Below are positions 6,520 to 14,164 of a stretch of DNA of 17,211 nt, one piece after another. Source of the stretch: CAZAKZ01 sp964485695 (GTDB lineage Bacteria; Planctomycetota; JAFGQW01); contig CAZAKZ010000119.1 in NCBI GenBank assembly GCA_964485695.1, forward strand, positions 1-17,211. The letters are read 5' to 3'. The notes below the pieces were generated by a model. That model saw only the letters and a list, made by a program, of their open reading frames with translations, was not told the origin of the DNA and made no database searches. Position 1 is the first letter of the stretch, and the number at the start of each line of letters is the position of its first letter. The position numbers and the translations under genes were made by a program.

Positions 6520-8433
6520 ATGAACACCCCTAGAGATCAGGAAGGCTGCTCGCAGCAGCAGGAGTCCGGGCGCGGGCAAGGGGTGCTTTCCCGCCGCGGA
6601 TTTCTCCTTCTGTTCTGGGGGATCCTCGCCATGGCGGTCTTGCTCCGCCTCTGGTCCCTGGACCACGGCCTGCCGTTTTCCTACTATGCCGACGAGGACC
6701 ACTTCGTGAAACGGGCGGTCGCATTCGGCAGCGGCGACCTGAATCCGCACTGGTTTCACAAGCCGGCCTTCCTCATGTATCTGCTCTTCTTCGAATACGG
6801 GATCTACTACCTCGTCGGATCCGTGGCGGGGTGGTGGGGTTCCACGGCCGAGTTCGCGCACCACTTCTTCAACGATGCAACGATGTTCTACCTCCTGGGC
6901 CGCCTCACCGCGACCCTGTCGGGCATCGCCGTGGTGGTCCTCGGCATCTTCTGCGGGCGGCGCCTCGGGGGGTCTGCCTGCGGCTGCATCACCGGATTCA
7001 TCCTGGCCACCAACTTCTGCCTGGCCGAGGCGGGACGGTGGGTCAAGGCAGACGTGCCCTGCACCCTTTTCACTCTCCTCGCCGTCTACGGGCTCATCCG
7101 GGTGATGGAAGAGGGGAGGCGGAAGCACTACTGGCTCGCCGGCGCGGCCATCGGCCTCGGCATGGCCACGAAGTACTACGCCCTGACCCTCATTTTCTCT
7201 CTCTGGATGGTGCACTGGCTCCTTCCTGCTCGGGCGGGAAGACGGCGGCGGCTCTGCTTCGACCGGCGCCCCTGGGAGGCCACGGGGATCTTCCTGGCCG
7301 TGTTCTACATGTGCAGTCCCTTCAATATCCTCGCTTTCAGCACCTGGTGGCACCTCAACCTCGGCCCGCGCATCCACCAGATCCTGGAAGAAAAGATCGG
7401 AATCTCCCTGCTTTCCTTTGGCATGGCCTCACCCCAGGGCGTGGTGGAGGGCGCATGGGGGCTTTTCCGGTGCCTTCTGGGTTCCAATTGCATGGGGCTG
7501 ATCTGGGGGACCCTGGGCGTGGCGGGCCTTCTTTTTCAGATGTTTCGCGGGCCGCGGGCCGCCCGGGTCCCCGTGCTGGCCATCGTGCCCTTCCTCGTCG
7601 TGGCCGTTCTGTGGAACCCCATCGACTTCGAACCCCGGTACCTGTCGGCCACCCTGCCCATCCTGGCCATGGCCGCGGCCTACCTGATCACGATGGCGTG
7701 GTCCGGCCTGCGGCGGAAAGTACCGAAAATTCCGAACTGGATCGGCATCGTCCTGGTCCTCGGCGCCGGCTTACCCGGCGTCCTGGACATCCTGGACTGG
7801 AACCAGCGCCACGGGCGAAAGGACACCCGGACCCTGGCGGCGGAGTGGATCGAGACCCACATTCCGGCCGGAACCCGGATCATCAACGACAATGACTGGG
7901 TAAAACTGAGAAAGAACACAGAATCCCTCGACCTGGAATGGAAGATCCTCGAGATGCAGATGGCGAAGGGAATGGACGGAGCGTTTCTCACAAAAAGCAG
8001 GGGCGTTCAGTACAAATATGCTCGAGAGGCAAGCCGCAAGGTAGCTGCTGAGGGGAAGCCCACCTACCACATCTACACCCTGAACCACCCCTGGTGGAGC
8101 CAGAAGGAGAACCCGGAGGGCGATTTCGGCCAGCACGAATGGGACCGGGACATGGGGACGCCCTGGATCCGACGGCCACCAGCACTGGAGGAAATGCAGT
8201 GTTGGAGGGTGGAGTACATCGTGACCACGGCCAAGACCTACTGCGATTACATGCCGGGGGGGCGGTTCGGTCACAAGAAGAACTGGGCCCGATTCTATCA
8301 ATACATCGAGAAACTGCCGATGGTCTACACCATTCCCTACCAGCCCCGGATCCGACCCGGACCGACCGTACGGATCTATGCCGTGACCCGGGAATCCCTC
8401 GAGCGGATCATGGCCTGGAGGGACCGGGAGTAG
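6520..8433 (+). CDS. Integral membrane glycosyltransferase, PMT/ArnT (GT39-like) type
   Basis: This 637-residue protein should take a sugar from a polyprenyl-phosphate carrier and transfer it on the outer face of the cytoplasmic membrane. A first membrane span (about 28-46) is followed by the family's acidic catalytic motif in the first external loop (YADEDHF, Asp58-Glu59-Asp60). About ten further hydrophobic segments run to residue 422, including GIAVVVLGIFCG, YWLAGAAIGLGMATKYYALT and WIGIVLVLGAGLPGVL. A soluble region of about 210 residues ends the protein, probably outside the membrane. It begins 30 bases after the GT2 pair and plausibly uses the lipid-linked sugar they make. The ATG at 6520 has only a weak ribosome site. 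The acceptor could be polysaccharide, lipid or protein. Confidence 0.87.
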   Translation: MNTPRDQEGCSQQQESGRGQGVLSRRGFLLLFWGILAMAVLLRLWSLDHGLPFSYYADEDHFVKRAVAFGSGDLNPHWFHKPAFLMYLLFFEYGIYYLVGSVAGWWGSTAEFAHHFFNDATMFYLLGRLTATLSGIAVVVLGIFCGRRLGGSACGCITGFILATNFCLAEAGRWVKADVPCTLFTLLAVYGLIRVMEEGRRKHYWLAGAAIGLGMATKYYALTLIFSLWMVHWLLPARAGRRRRLCFDRRPWEATGIFLAVFYMCSPFNILAFSTWWHLNLGPRIHQILEEKIGISLLSFGMASPQGVVEGAWGLFRCLLGSNCMGLIWGTLGVAGLLFQMFRGPRAARVPVLAIVPFLVVAVLWNPIDFEPRYLSATLPILAMAAAYLITMAWSGLRRKVPKIPNWIGIVLVLGAGLPGVLDILDWNQRHGRKDTRTLAAEWIETHIPAGTRIINDNDWVKLRKNTESLDLEWKILEMQMAKGMDGAFLTKSRGVQYKYAREASRKVAAEGKPTYHIYTLNHPWWSQKENPEGDFGQHEWDRDMGTPWIRRPPALEEMQCWRVEYIVTTAKTYCDYMPGGRFGHKKNWARFYQYIEKLPMVYTIPYQPRIRPGPTVRIYAVTRESLERIMAWRDRE

Positions 8434-8446
8434 AAACGGATTCAGC

Positions 8447-9496
8447 ATGGACGGCATGGAACCACCCAGGATCGAAGAGTCCCGACCGGGAGAGGACCCC
8501 CTGTGGGACGGCTACGTGGACGCCCACCCCAGGGGCACTCTGTTTCACCGCACGCCCTGGCGCGACCTGGTCCGGGCGGAGTTCGGATTCAGGCCATCCT
8601 ACCTGAAACTGGTCGACACCCGCGGCATCCGGGGCGTTCTCCCCCTCTTCCACGTTCCCAGGCTGCTGGGAAAGCCCTGCCTCGTGTCCGTGCCCTTTGC
8701 CGTCTACGGCGGTCTCCTCGCCGATGAAGCCCACCACGAGAAGCAACTCCTCGAAGCGGCCGATTCGAGGTTGATGGACTGCAGCGGGCATTACCTCGAA
8801 CTCCGTCACCGGGAGAACCACGGCCTCGATTCCCTGCCGGGAACCGATCTCTACATCACCTACGTCCGCGACCTGCCCGACAGGCCGGAGGACTGTCTCG
8901 GTCTGCTGCCGCGAAAAGCCCGGGCTGCAGCTCGCCAGGCCCGGAACCGGTACGGTCTCGAGGCGGTTTCGTCCCTGGACCTGCTGGATTCCTTCCACCC
9001 CCTCTTTTCCATGAACAAGCAGCGTCTCGGATCCCCGAGCTTCGGGTCCGGCTTCTTTCGCAAGGCGGTGGAAGTCCACGGGAGCCGGGCGGGATTGTTC
9101 ACCGTACTTAGCGACGGCATACCGGTGAGCGCCGTCATCTACTTCGTATACCGGGACATCATCTATCCCTATTTCAGTGGAGCGGCGCCCGGGGCGGAGT
9201 CTGTGCACGCCAGCAATTTCATGTACATGGCCCTCATGGAGCACGGGGTACGCCTGGGCCTCAAGAAGTTCGACTTCGGCCGGAGCCGGAGGGGTACGGG
9301 TTCGTCCCGGTTCAAGGAGCACCAGGGATTCGAAGCCACACCCCTGCACTATCGCTACATCCTGAACCGGGCCGAGGCCGTTCCCTCGAACAACCCTTCC
9401 AATCCACGCTACGACCGCGTGAAGCGGATCTGGTCGAAGCTGCCCCGGTGGCTGGTCCGGCTCCTCGGACCGCGACTGATCCGGTACTTCCCCTAG
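8447..9496 (+). CDS. FemAB-like protein of the exosortase/PEP-CTERM polysaccharide-associated type
   Basis: This 349-residue protein belongs to the FemAB/GNAT-like superfamily, whose best-known members use aminoacyl-tRNA to add amino acids to peptidoglycan precursors. Two parts are typical: an N-terminal half with GTLFHRTPWRDLVRAEFGF (about 24-42), and a C-terminal half with the highly conserved FDFGRSRRGTGSSRFKEHQG (about 275-294). The DFGRS-x-x-GTG-x-x-x-FK form is the one I associate with the FemAB relatives found next to exosortase A polysaccharide loci (TIGR03019-like). There is no signal peptide. It sits 13 bases after the membrane glycosyltransferase and is the last gene of the block. 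An alternative ATG at 8456 is possible. Its true substrate is unknown; an aminoacyl or acyl decoration of the polymer is a guess from family and place. Confidence 0.82.
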   Translation: MDGMEPPRIEESRPGEDPLWDGYVDAHPRGTLFHRTPWRDLVRAEFGFRPSYLKLVDTRGIRGVLPLFHVPRLLGKPCLVSVPFAVYGGLLADEAHHEKQLLEAADSRLMDCSGHYLELRHRENHGLDSLPGTDLYITYVRDLPDRPEDCLGLLPRKARAAARQARNRYGLEAVSSLDLLDSFHPLFSMNKQRLGSPSFGSGFFRKAVEVHGSRAGLFTVLSDGIPVSAVIYFVYRDIIYPYFSGAAPGAESVHASNFMYMALMEHGVRLGLKKFDFGRSRRGTGSSRFKEHQGFEATPLHYRYILNRAEAVPSNNPSNPRYDRVKRIWSKLPRWLVRLLGPRLIRYFP

Positions 9497-9511
9497 CCTG
9501 TGTTGGGTGGT

Positions 9512-10108
9512 TCAGAGGTTCCGGTTCCGACCTGCCTGGGAGAGAACCCAGTTCACGGCCGAGACCAGAGTGGAGGCCACGTGGTCGGCCGAGGTCCCCT
9601 CCCGGGGCCTCCGGCTCTTCGGGGCCAGGAGAACCGACGCCAGGGGCGTGCCCTCGGCCAGAGCCACGTCCCGCTCGCTGTCCCCGATGACAAAGGAACC
9701 CTCAACGGGAATGCCGAGGTCCTGGACGGCCTGGTGGAGCATGCCCTTTTCCGGCTTCCGGCAGGAGCACCGGCGCCGGTAGGGGGGATTGCCTTCTTCC
9801 GGGTGGTGCGGGCAGTAGTAAACGCCGTCCACAACGGCTCCGCGTCGGGCCAGGCGGGTCAGGAGGACGCGGTGGATCTCGTCGAGCGTCTCCTCGTCCA
9901 GAAGTCCGCGCGCGATGCCGGACTGATTCGTGAGGATGACGACGGCGAAACCGGCTTCGTTGAGGCGGCGGATGGCGTTCGCGGCGCCCGGGAGGAGATG
10001 GACCTGACCCGGGTCGCGCAGGTAATTGACTTCCCGGTTGATGGTCCCGTCCCGATCGAGGAACACCCCTTTTCGACCTGTCCGGTGCGTGGAGATCAAG
10101 CTACCCAT
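9512..10108 (-). CDS. gmhB: D-glycero-D-manno-heptose 1,7-bisphosphate 7-phosphatase
   Basis: This 198-residue cytoplasmic HAD-family phosphatase removes the 7-phosphate from heptose bisphosphate on the route to ADP-heptose for the lipopolysaccharide core. All family marks are present: FLDRDGTINREV with nucleophile Asp18 and Asp20, TNQSG (60-64), the zinc loop with Cys99, His101, Cys114 and Cys116, CRKPEKG (116-122) and GDSERDV (142-148). The start is taken as the ATG at 10108, which overlaps the gmhA stop by 8 bases (ATGGGTAG); an in-frame ATG at 10150 would overlap gmhA far more and add residues outside the domain. There is no clear ribosome site, which fits coupling to gmhA. It ends 15 bases from the convergent FemAB gene. 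Confidence 0.93.
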   Translation of the reverse strand: MGSLISTHRTGRKGVFLDRDGTINREVNYLRDPGQVHLLPGAANAIRRLNEAGFAVVILTNQSGIARGLLDEETLDEIHRVLLTRLARRGAVVDGVYYCPHHPEEGNPPYRRRCSCRKPEKGMLHQAVQDLGIPVEGSFVIGDSERDVALAEGTPLASVLLAPKSRRPREGTSADHVASTLVSAVNWVLSQAGRNRNL

Positions 10109-10718
10109 GGGGAGGAAACACCGTGGATTCCACGAGATCGCAGAGTACATGACCCAGGGCCAGGTGGGCCTGCTGGATGAGGGGCGTGTCGCTGGAAGGA
10201 ATGCGGAGCACCTTCCGGGCCGCCCGGGCCACAGGCCCGCCTGCTTTCCCCGTGAATGCCTGGGTCAGGAGATCCCGATTTTCGGCCATCTTCAGGGCCC
10301 GGACCACGTTGGGGGAGTCCCCCGAGGTGCTCAGTCCCACGGCCACGTCTCCCTCCCGGCCGAACGCTTCCACTTCCCGGGCAAACACCTCCTCGTAAGC
10401 GGAGTCGTTGGCCACGGCGGTGAGGATCGGAACCGAGGTGCCCAGAGCCAGGGCCGCCATACCGGGTCGATTCCGGCGGAACCGGTTCACCAGTTCTCCG
10501 GCGAGGTGCTGGGCGTCGCCATGGCTGCCGCCGTTGCCGAACAGGAGGATCTTGCCCCCTGCCTTCAGACACGTCACCCATTCCCGGGCAATCAAGGCCA
10601 GATCCTCGGCAAGTAGATCAGCCGTAGCGGTGAGCACCGCGGCTCCGGCTTCGAGCGAAGACCGGGTGAAACCGGCCCATTCTTTTTCTCTCGGTGGAGA
10701 GCTCATATTCTCTGACAT
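10101..10718 (-). CDS. gmhA: Phosphoheptose isomerase (sedoheptulose 7-phosphate isomerase)
   Basis: This cytoplasmic SIS-domain enzyme converts sedoheptulose 7-phosphate to D-glycero-D-manno-heptose 7-phosphate, the first step of ADP-heptose synthesis. The signature FGNGGSHGDAQHLAGELVNR holds the zinc ligands His and Glu; the other two ligands are Gln in LIQQAH and a His eight residues later, at the same spacing as in the E. coli enzyme. STSGDSPNV is the phosphate-binding loop. The N-terminus is uncertain: GTG 10733, ATG 10718 and ATG 10706 are all in frame and none has a clear ribosome site. With ATG 10718 the protein has 205 residues, slightly longer than the usual 190 or so. It is followed by gmhB with an 8-base overlap. 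A kinase/adenylyltransferase (hldE) for the pathway is not in the window. Confidence 0.93.
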   Translation of the reverse strand: MSENMSSPPREKEWAGFTRSSLEAGAAVLTATADLLAEDLALIAREWVTCLKAGGKILLFGNGGSHGDAQHLAGELVNRFRRNRPGMAALALGTSVPILTAVANDSAYEEVFAREVEAFGREGDVAVGLSTSGDSPNVVRALKMAENRDLLTQAFTGKAGGPVARAARKVLRIPSSDTPLIQQAHLALGHVLCDLVESTVFPPHG

Positions 10719-10780
10719 TGAGGTAAAATACACGTAAGAAACAGGTTCGAGATGTTACCATGGGCGTCCAGCCCGCGAAA

Positions 10781-10809
10781 CGCCACAACCTTCTTGACCG
10801 GTTGTGGTG
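10781..10809. repeat. Inverted repeat in the divergent gmhA / response-regulator gap
   Basis: CCACAACC (10783-10790) and GGTTGTGG (10800-10807) form a perfect 8-bp dyad with a 9-base centre; it extends to 10 pairs with one G-T. It lies in the 150 to 165-base gap between two divergent genes, so it could be an operator or a leader hairpin of the regulator mRNA. The bases after it (TGTTTGATCC) are not a good terminator tail. TAAAAT at 10724-10729 is a possible -10 with no matching -35. Confidence 0.5.
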
Positions 10810-10883
10810 TTTGATCCGGGTGGAGGGCCATTCTCGGCTGGAAATGTACCCGAAGAACCCCTGGAAGTCAAAGACCGCACCCC

Positions 10884-12260
10884 ATGTCTCATACAGCAAG
10901 CAAGATCCTGGGCGGGATGAAAGTCCTCCTGGCCGAGGACGAGGCCACCATCGCTATTGCGCTGGGCGATGATATCGAAGCGGCCGGAGGCCAGATCACG
11001 GTCGTCGGCGATGGCCTCGAGGCTGCCCGCCGCCTCGAGGACGACGAATACGATGTGCTCATCACCGACGTCCGCATGCCCGGCATGGAGGGCACCGACC
11101 TCCTTCAGGCAGTGACCGAACGATGTCCGGATACGTCGGTCATCATGGTGACCGGATACGGAACCGTGGAAAGCGCCGTGGAGGCCATGCGCATGGGGGC
11201 CCACGACTACATCCTGAAGCCCTTCTACAACGAGGACATCATTCTCAAGCTGGTGAAGCTCAAGGAGATGAGGTCGCTCCGGCAGGAAAACGAGCGTCTG
11301 CGGGAGGAGCTGGGTCGGGTGGAGGGCCTCGACCAGATCGTGGGGAAGAGCGACCCGATGATGAAGCTCTTCAAGGCCATTCGTACCGTGGCCAAGACCG
11401 ACGCCAACATTCTCATCACCGGGGAAAGCGGTACCGGCAAGGAACTGGTGAGCCTGGCCCTGCACAAGAATTCCCCGCGCCGGAGGAAGCCGTTCGTGCC
11501 GCTGAGCTGTGCAGCCCTGCCCGCCACCCTCCTCGAGGACGAGCTCTTCGGCCACGAAAGAGGCGCCTTCACCGATGCGCACCGGAAAAAGATCGGCCGC
11601 TTCGAAAAGGCCCACGCCGGGACGCTCTTCCTCGACGATATCGACGACATGGAACTGCCCACCCAGGTGAAGCTGCTCAGGGTGCTCCAGGAACGCGTCA
11701 TTGAACGCATCGGCGGCGAGGAGACCCTGGCCGTGGACATCCGGGTCATCGCAGCCACCAAGATCGATCTCGCTGAACTGGTCCGGGAGGGCAAGTTCCG
11801 GGAGGACCTCTTCTACCGGCTCAACGTCGTCCCCCTCGATCTTCCTCCCCTCAGGAAACGCGTCGAGGACATTCCCCTGCTCACCTACAGCTTCATCGAG
11901 AAGTATTGCGGGGGGGAGAACTACAAGGTCCCTGACGATGTCCTGCAGCGCATGCGGGATTACACCTGGCCCGGCAACGTCCGGGAACTGGAAAACGCCG
12001 TCCAGCGCGCCATTGCCCTGGCCGGCGACTCCCGGAACCTGAAGCGTGAGCACCTGGTGCCACCGAGTCCCGATTTCAAGAAGGGTATGGCGGTACCGCG
12101 TGGCGATGCCACGCTGAAGGAGGTGACCGCCGCGGCGGAGCGGGACCAGATCCAGCGGGTGCTCAAGACCACGGGGGGCCACAAGGCACAGGCCGCATCC
12201 ATCCTGGGGATCAGCCGGAAGAACCTCTGGGAGAAGATGAAGGAGTACAACCTGGAGTGA
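10884..12260 (+). CDS. NtrC-family sigma-54-dependent response regulator with atypical AAA+ motifs
   Basis: This 458-residue transcription factor has a receiver, an AAA+ domain and a Fis-type helix-turn-helix. The receiver looks functional: acidic Glu18-Asp19, phospho-acceptor Asp62 (TDVRMPG), Thr90 and Lys112. The AAA+ domain has Walker A GESGTGKE (180-187), arginine-finger region FREDLFYRLNV and GNVREL (364-369). Two motifs differ from the norm: the sigma-54 contact loop is GAFTDA (227-232) instead of GAFTGA, and Walker B is LFLDDI (248-253), with Asp in place of the catalytic Glu. The C-terminus (about 415-456) is an intact DNA-binding domain. The ATG at 10884 is used; ATG 10917, just before the receiver, is an alternative. 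It overlaps or abuts the hydrolase gene. No histidine kinase is nearby, so its signal is unknown. Confidence 0.92.
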   Translation: MSHTASKILGGMKVLLAEDEATIAIALGDDIEAAGGQITVVGDGLEAARRLEDDEYDVLITDVRMPGMEGTDLLQAVTERCPDTSVIMVTGYGTVESAVEAMRMGAHDYILKPFYNEDIILKLVKLKEMRSLRQENERLREELGRVEGLDQIVGKSDPMMKLFKAIRTVAKTDANILITGESGTGKELVSLALHKNSPRRRKPFVPLSCAALPATLLEDELFGHERGAFTDAHRKKIGRFEKAHAGTLFLDDIDDMELPTQVKLLRVLQERVIERIGGEETLAVDIRVIAATKIDLAELVREGKFREDLFYRLNVVPLDLPPLRKRVEDIPLLTYSFIEKYCGGENYKVPDDVLQRMRDYTWPGNVRELENAVQRAIALAGDSRNLKREHLVPPSPDFKKGMAVPRGDATLKEVTAAAERDQIQRVLKTTGGHKAQAASILGISRKNLWEKMKEYNLE

Positions 12261-12274
12261 GACGGGGATACGCC

Positions 12275-14164
12275 GTGACCCGGTTATTCACGCAGTTTCT
12301 CTGGATCTCTGTCCTGGCCACCGTGGCGCACGGCGACGGGCCGCCGGCTGCCTGGAAATCCTATCAGGTCTGGCTCTGGACCTTCGGCGACCGGCGCATC
12401 GACGAGGCCCTGGTTCAGCGCCTCCGCTCCACCGGCATCACCGGCATCAACCGGGAAGGCCGGGCCTCGGCCGAGATCGTGGCCCGGTCCGGGATGACCT
12501 TCTACGTCGGCCACGCGGTGGGCAAGGGATTCCTGCACCTGAAGCGGCAGCAGTTCCAGCCCCACTGGGACCGCTACTGGAAGGACCGGGACATCCGACA
12601 CCTGAACCGGCCTGCCTGTCCCCGGGACCCGGCGGTTCTCGAGGCCATGAAGACGCGCCTCCAGAAGACCGTCGCGGCCCAGAAGCCCCACGGACCCATG
12701 GCCTATTCCCTCGGGGACGAGATCAGCCTCACCCGGCGGGTCACGCCCCTGGACTTCTGCTTCTGTCCCCACTGCCTGGAAGGTTTCCGGGCCTGGTTGA
12801 AGATCCGGTACGGCTCCCTGGACCGGCTCAACAACCGGTGGAGAACGGCCTTCAAGCAGTGGAAGGCGGTGGTGCCGCTCACCGCCGACGAGATCAAGAA
12901 CCGCGAGCGCCTCATGCCTCAGAAGCGGTGGGTCCTCGAGCCCTGGGCCGACCACCGCAGCTTCATGGACCAGGTCCTGGCCGACACCCTGGCGGACTTG
13001 CGCTCCGAGGCGCGGCGCCTCGGCGCTGGAGCCCCGGTCGGCTTCCTGGGGGGGCAGGCGCCGGCACCGTACGGCGGATACGACTGGGGCCGTCTCCTGG
13101 CCGCCGTGGACTGGGTGGAGGCCTACGATCAGGGAGGCGCCATGGAGGTGATCCGCGGCCTGGGGCCCGACGTCCTCCGGGTCCGGACCTACTTCCGGGC
13201 GGGAAAGGGGGAGGGACTCAACCGGCACCGGCTTTGGAAGTACTTCGCCCATGGAGACCGGGGGGCGATCCTCTGGTCGGACCGCGAGATCCTGGACAAA
13301 AAGGGCAATCCCACCCCGTACGCACGCGGTCTCGTCCCCACCCTCGAGGCCCTGACCTCGCAGGCTGCGTCCAGGATCCTCGGCCTGCCCGTGGCCCACG
13401 ACGGCATTGCCGTCTACTACTCGCAGGCGAGCATCCGGGTCACCTGGATGCTGGATTCCAGGGCGGATGGCCGCACCTGGATGAAACGTTTCGGAAGCTA
13501 CGAGGTGAAACACTCGAGCCACTACAAGCGCCGCCGGGCCTGGCACCGGTACCTGGAGGATGCAGGCGCGCAGTACCGCTACGTGGATGCCCGGGACGCG
13601 ATGCAGGGCAGGGGCCTCGAGGGCGTACGCCTCCTGGTCCTTCCCGGTATCCAGGTGATGGAGCCCGAGGAAGTCCGACACCTGAAGGCCTTCCTGGACC
13701 GGGGCGGCCTCATCCTCGCTGATCGACCCGGCCCCGGTCTCCGCCGGTTTCTCGCGCACCGGCGGGTCGTCTTCCTCCGAATCCCTCCCGGGCGCTACCT
13801 GGACAGCCTCGCGGGAGGCGACGGGCTATCCAAAGGCATCGAGGAGATGACCGGGGTTCTTGACCGGGCCGGTATCCGACTTCCCTGCATTGCCCGGGAT
13901 GAACGAGGCCGCCGCGGCGGCCTCGAGGTGATCCGGCGCCCGGCCCCCGGCGGCACCTATTTTTTCGTGCTCCGGAACCTCCTTCCCGAGGAGGAGAAGA
14001 CCCTGACCGAGGCGGCGTGGCAACGCCCCCGGTCCGTGACCCTCGAGTTTCCTTCCCCGGTGAAGGCCCGGGAAGTCTTCGGATCGGGCTGCTGGGAAGG
14101 CAAGGTCCTGAAGCACGAGGTGGCGCCCGATCGCCCCTGGGTTTTTTTCCTGGAGGCGTCGTGA
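12275..14164 (+). CDS. Secreted GH42-like glycoside hydrolase relative
   Basis: This protein of 629 residues starts with a signal peptide (TRLFTQFLWISVLATVAHGDG), so it acts in the periplasm or outside. It resembles GH42 beta-galactosidases: a TIM-barrel-like N-terminal part with YSLGDE (Glu149 as likely acid/base), the cysteine cluster CFCPHC (Cys162, 164, 167) followed by FRAWLKIRYGSLDRLNNRW, and RLWKYFAHGDRGAILW. A glutamine-amidotransferase-like trimerisation domain follows (about 453-490, GVRLLVLPG then LKAFLDRGGLILAD). Where GH42 has the nucleophile Glu, just before the RLW segment, I find RVRTYFRAGKGEG with no evident match. GTG 12275 is chosen because GGGGA sits 7 bases upstream; GTG 12257 (overlapping the regulator stop as GTGA) is also possible. 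The stop overlaps lpxH by 4 bases. Family placement is fairly safe; activity is not. Confidence 0.75.
   Translation: MTRLFTQFLWISVLATVAHGDGPPAAWKSYQVWLWTFGDRRIDEALVQRLRSTGITGINREGRASAEIVARSGMTFYVGHAVGKGFLHLKRQQFQPHWDRYWKDRDIRHLNRPACPRDPAVLEAMKTRLQKTVAAQKPHGPMAYSLGDEISLTRRVTPLDFCFCPHCLEGFRAWLKIRYGSLDRLNNRWRTAFKQWKAVVPLTADEIKNRERLMPQKRWVLEPWADHRSFMDQVLADTLADLRSEARRLGAGAPVGFLGGQAPAPYGGYDWGRLLAAVDWVEAYDQGGAMEVIRGLGPDVLRVRTYFRAGKGEGLNRHRLWKYFAHGDRGAILWSDREILDKKGNPTPYARGLVPTLEALTSQAASRILGLPVAHDGIAVYYSQASIRVTWMLDSRADGRTWMKRFGSYEVKHSSHYKRRRAWHRYLEDAGAQYRYVDARDAMQGRGLEGVRLLVLPGIQVMEPEEVRHLKAFLDRGGLILADRPGPGLRRFLAHRRVVFLRIPPGRYLDSLAGGDGLSKGIEEMTGVLDRAGIRLPCIARDERGRRGGLEVIRRPAPGGTYFFVLRNLLPEEEKTLTEAAWQRPRSVTLEFPSPVKAREVFGSGCWEGKVLKHEVAPDRPWVFFLEAS

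Noticed and set aside
10765..10785. - strand GG-N10-GC element upstream of gmhA as a sigma-54 promoter
   Set aside because: Only TGGC and the GC dinucleotide match; the TT before GC and the CACG are absent, so chance is likely in GC-rich DNA.
14017..14160. N-terminal extension of lpxH to ATG 14017
   Set aside because: It lies wholly inside the hydrolase gene, has no LpxH-like residues, and a GGAGG ribosome site sits before GTG 14161.
14080..14164. PEP-CTERM or other sorting signal at the C-terminus of the secreted hydrolase-like protein
   Set aside because: The protein ends in WVFFLEAS with no Pro-Glu-Pro motif, membrane span or basic tail.
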